From Candidatus Egaibacter danicus (lineage in GTDB: Bacteria; Pseudomonadota; Gammaproteobacteria; Burkholderiales; Burkholderiaceae): a DNA stretch of 6,966 bases. The notes below the pieces were generated by a model. It worked only from the letters and a program-made list of their open reading frames with translations. It made no database searches and was not told the origin of the DNA. Numbering within the stretch: position 1 is the first letter of the stretch; the number at the start of each line of letters is the position of its first letter. The position numbers and the translations under genes are program-made. Shown one piece after another: positions 5,087 through 6,966 of this stretch. The stretch covers positions 1 through 6,966 of the forward strand of contig JAABRC010000103.1 of assembly GCA_011391115.1 (NCBI GenBank), in the 5' to 3' direction.

Positions 5087-6787
5087 ATGTCCAGTGCTGT
5101 GACTTACCGGACCTGCCCGCGATCGGGCTTGCAGTTTGAAGGCCAGGCCGAGAAGCTGATGATTGCCAACGCCTTCGTGGCTGTGGTGTTTCTGCTGATT
5201 GGCGGCATCCTCGCCATCGGCGTTGTGTTGACCCGCTGGCCGGCCGTGCACTGGCTCGCGGCCGACACTTTCTACCAGGTTCTTACCGCACACGGCATCG
5301 ACATGCTGATTTTCTGGATCATCTTTTTCGAGGTTGCCGTCCTCTACTTCTGTTCATCGACTTTGCTGCGATGCCGCATCGCTACACCGAAAATTGCGTG
5401 GCTGGCATTTGCGTTGATGCTCATTGGTGCCATTACCAACAATGTCGCCGTTTTCCAGGGCAGTTCCAGCGTGATGATGACGAGCTACGTCCCCATGATG
5501 GCGGCACCGAGCTTTTACCTGGGGTTGATCCTGTTCGCTGTAGGTGCGTTGATCGCCTGCTTCGTATTCTTTGGCACACTGGTGATCGCCAAGCGCGACA
5601 AAACCTATACAGGTTCCGTGCCGCTGGTGACTTTCGGGGCAATCACGGCAGCGATTATCGCGGTGTTCACGATCACGTCTGGTGCGATCATCCTGATTCC
5701 CACCTTCCTGATGTCCGTGGGCGTTGTCAAGGAGGTTGACCCGCTGGTTTACCGGACGATCTGGTGGGCCTTCGGTCACTCGTCGCAGCAGATCAACGTC
5801 GCGGCACACATCTCGATCTGGTACGCCGTGGCGGCCATTGCGTTCGGTGCCAAGCCAATGAGCGAGCGCGTGAGCCGTGGTGCCTTCCTGCTTTACATCC
5901 TGTTTCTGCAACTGGCCAGTGCGCACCACCTGCTGGCCGACCCTGGTGTGAGTACGGCCTGGAAGGTCGTTAATACCAGCTATTTCATGTACTTTGCCGT
6001 GCTGGCCTCAATGATTCATGGCCTGACCATCCCTGGCGCGATTGAGGTGGCACAGCGGCAAAAGGGCTATACCAAAGGGCTGTTCGAATGGTTGCGCAAG
6101 GCGCCCTGGGGCAACCCGGTGTTCTCAGGCGTGTTTATCTCGCTGATCGGTTTCGGCTTCCTGGGCGGCATCTCCGGCGTGATGATGGGTACCGAGCAGC
6201 TCAATATGCTGATCCACAACACGATCTATGTGCCGGGCCATTTCCACGCCACTGTGGTGGTGGGCACGACGTTGTCGTTCATGGCACTGACTTACTTCCT
6301 GATCCCCGTGCTGTTCCGGCGCGAAATGATCAACCCCGGTCTTGCAAAGGCCCAGCCTTACCTGTTTGGCCTATCGATGTATTTCTTTTGCCTGGTGATG
6401 ATGGGCGCTGGCACACTGGGTGTTTCGCGTCGGCACTGGGATATGGCCTTCAGCGGCGCGGCACAAGCCTATGAATGGCCCGGTGCAGCCTACCTGATGA
6501 TGGGCCTGGTCGGCATCGCGGGCATTGCGGCGATCCTCGGTGGCGCCATCTACATCTACATCACGGTCGGCTCGCTGCTGTGGGGCAAGAGGCTTGACAG
6601 TGGTGCGGTCAGCGCCCGCTTCACACCGATTCCCCCAACACCAGCCGGGGTCGCCGTGCAGAACTACGGCTCGGCAGGCTTTGCAGCTCCGGGAACGTTC
6701 GCACTGGCGATGGTGTTTTTGGCCGCCTTTGTGCTGTATTACTTCATCAACTGGAAGTATCTGTCCCAGGTTTGGGGTCTCAGCTGA
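5087..6787 (+). CDS. Haem-copper oxidase superfamily subunit I, probable nitric oxide reductase (eNOR/sNOR-like)
   Basis: A 566-residue polytopic membrane protein (about 13-14 hydrophobic spans), the catalytic subunit. The low-spin haem ligands are H69 (TAHGIDM) and H387. The high-spin haem ligand is H385 (PGHFHATV). The metal B ligands are H231, H280 and H281 (SAHHLLADPG). R448-R449 are the usual haem-propionate arginines. Sequence around SYVPMMAAPSFYLG and HHLLADPG places it near the B-family (ba3). The decisive oddity is GHSSQQ: the residue four after H231, a cross-linked tyrosine in A- and B-family oxygen reductases, is Q235. In cNOR this position is glutamate. Loss of the tyrosine argues against O2 reduction and for 2 NO + 2 e- + 2 H+ -> N2O + H2O. 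Y246, S308 and T314 may retain parts of a B-family proton channel. TAAGGAG, overlapping the subunit II stop, lies 6 nt before the ATG. Family membership is firm; the NOR assignment is inference. Confidence 0.9.
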   Translation: MSSAVTYRTCPRSGLQFEGQAEKLMIANAFVAVVFLLIGGILAIGVVLTRWPAVHWLAADTFYQVLTAHGIDMLIFWIIFFEVAVLYFCSSTLLRCRIATPKIAWLAFALMLIGAITNNVAVFQGSSSVMMTSYVPMMAAPSFYLGLILFAVGALIACFVFFGTLVIAKRDKTYTGSVPLVTFGAITAAIIAVFTITSGAIILIPTFLMSVGVVKEVDPLVYRTIWWAFGHSSQQINVAAHISIWYAVAAIAFGAKPMSERVSRGAFLLYILFLQLASAHHLLADPGVSTAWKVVNTSYFMYFAVLASMIHGLTIPGAIEVAQRQKGYTKGLFEWLRKAPWGNPVFSGVFISLIGFGFLGGISGVMMGTEQLNMLIHNTIYVPGHFHATVVVGTTLSFMALTYFLIPVLFRREMINPGLAKAQPYLFGLSMYFFCLVMMGAGTLGVSRRHWDMAFSGAAQAYEWPGAAYLMMGLVGIAGIAAILGGAIYIYITVGSLLWGKRLDSGAVSARFTPIPPTPAGVAVQNYGSAGFAAPGTFALAMVFLAAFVLYYFINWKYLSQVWGLS

Positions 6788-6803
6788 CCCGGAGGTGCCG
6801 GTC

Positions 6804-6966
6804 ATGAACCAGACACTCGTACTCACTGCCCGTACACCGGCGCGCCTCGTGCGTGATGTGCTGGGCCTGTTCAAGCTGCGTATTGGCCTGATGATCATGA
6901 TCACCGCGCTCGTGGGTTTCGCGGTAACGCCCGGTCCGGCACCCAGTCTGGCACAGGTGTTGGTGC
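6804..6966 (+). CDS. ctaB: Protohaem IX farnesyltransferase, haem O synthase (N-terminal part)
   Basis: The first 54 codons of a gene cut by the right edge of the window. The N-terminus (MNQTLVLTARTPARL, then DVLGLFKLRIGLMIMITALVGF) matches the start of the UbiA-family haem O synthases CtaB/CyoE. These have a short cytoplasmic lead, a 'L-x-K-x-R' motif and the first membrane span. The enzyme attaches a farnesyl group to haem B, giving haem O, the substrate of CtaA. The catalytic aspartate-rich loops lie beyond the window. GGAGGT lies 7 nt before the ATG and the gene begins 16 bp after the subunit I stop, so it belongs to the same operon and presumably supplies haem to the reductase. Confidence 0.85.
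   Translation, partial: MNQTLVLTARTPARLVRDVLGLFKLRIGLMIMITALVGFAVTPGPAPSLAQVLV

Noticed and set aside
4558..5088. 176-codon minus-strand open frame opposite subunit II
   Set aside because: It is antisense to a gene with a complete CuA site; its translation is histidine-rich, low-complexity shadow sequence without a recognisable domain.
5354..5929. 191-codon minus-strand open frame opposite subunit I
   Set aside because: Very polar (H, R, Q, D rich) translation typical of the complement of membrane-protein codons, with no motif.
6371..6904. 177-codon minus-strand open frame across the end of subunit I and the start of ctaB
   Set aside because: It overlaps two well-supported genes on the other strand and shows no domain or ribosome site.

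Overview
The window reads as a compact respiratory and haem locus of a denitrifying or NO-handling Gram-negative bacterium. An outer-membrane TonB-dependent receptor, a moderately high G+C content with G/C-rich third codon positions, and an FNR/DNR-type regulator with its matching DNA box suggest a proteobacterium, probably betaproteobacterial. The genus cannot be read from the sequence.

Layout. Positions 1-60 hold the last 19 codons of a plus-strand gene that starts outside the window. It converges on a minus-strand block that reads, in transcription order, as a haem A synthase-like gene (ctaA/COX15 family, 4267-3170), a Crp/Fnr-family regulator of the DNR type (3096-2392) and a TonB-dependent haem-type receptor (2361-79). 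From a 68-bp divergent intergenic region the plus strand carries a 51-residue single-span membrane protein (4336-4491), a short CuA-containing subunit II (4537-5076), a haem-copper oxidase superfamily subunit I (5087-6787) and the start of a protohaem IX farnesyltransferase (ctaB/cyoE, from 6804, cut by the window edge). Every plus-strand gene has a good Shine-Dalgarno sequence and gaps are 10-45 bp, so they look like one operon.

Main point. Subunit I would be labelled 'cytochrome c oxidase' by homology, and all six haem/CuB histidines are present. However, the active-site tyrosine four residues after the first CuB histidine, expected in O2-reducing members, is replaced by glutamine (motif GHSSQQ, H231/Q235). 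With the ba3-like small CuA subunit and the adjacent NO/O2-type regulator, this fits one of the B-family-derived nitric oxide reductases (eNOR/sNOR-like) better than an oxygen reductase. Flanking haem A and haem O synthesis genes imply that the enzyme carries A- or O-type haem.

How the parts may work together (inference). The farnesyltransferase makes haem O, the ctaA product may convert it to haem A, and the 51-aa protein plus subunits II and I form the terminal reductase that takes electrons from cytochrome c or a cupredoxin through CuA. The regulator gene has a perfect FNR/DNR-type box (TTGATGTAGGTCAA) and a well-placed -10 element upstream, so it and the receptor are probably induced together under low oxygen or NO. 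The receptor would bring in haem or another iron source. No mobile elements, tRNAs, rRNAs, CRISPR arrays or convincing intrinsic terminators were seen.
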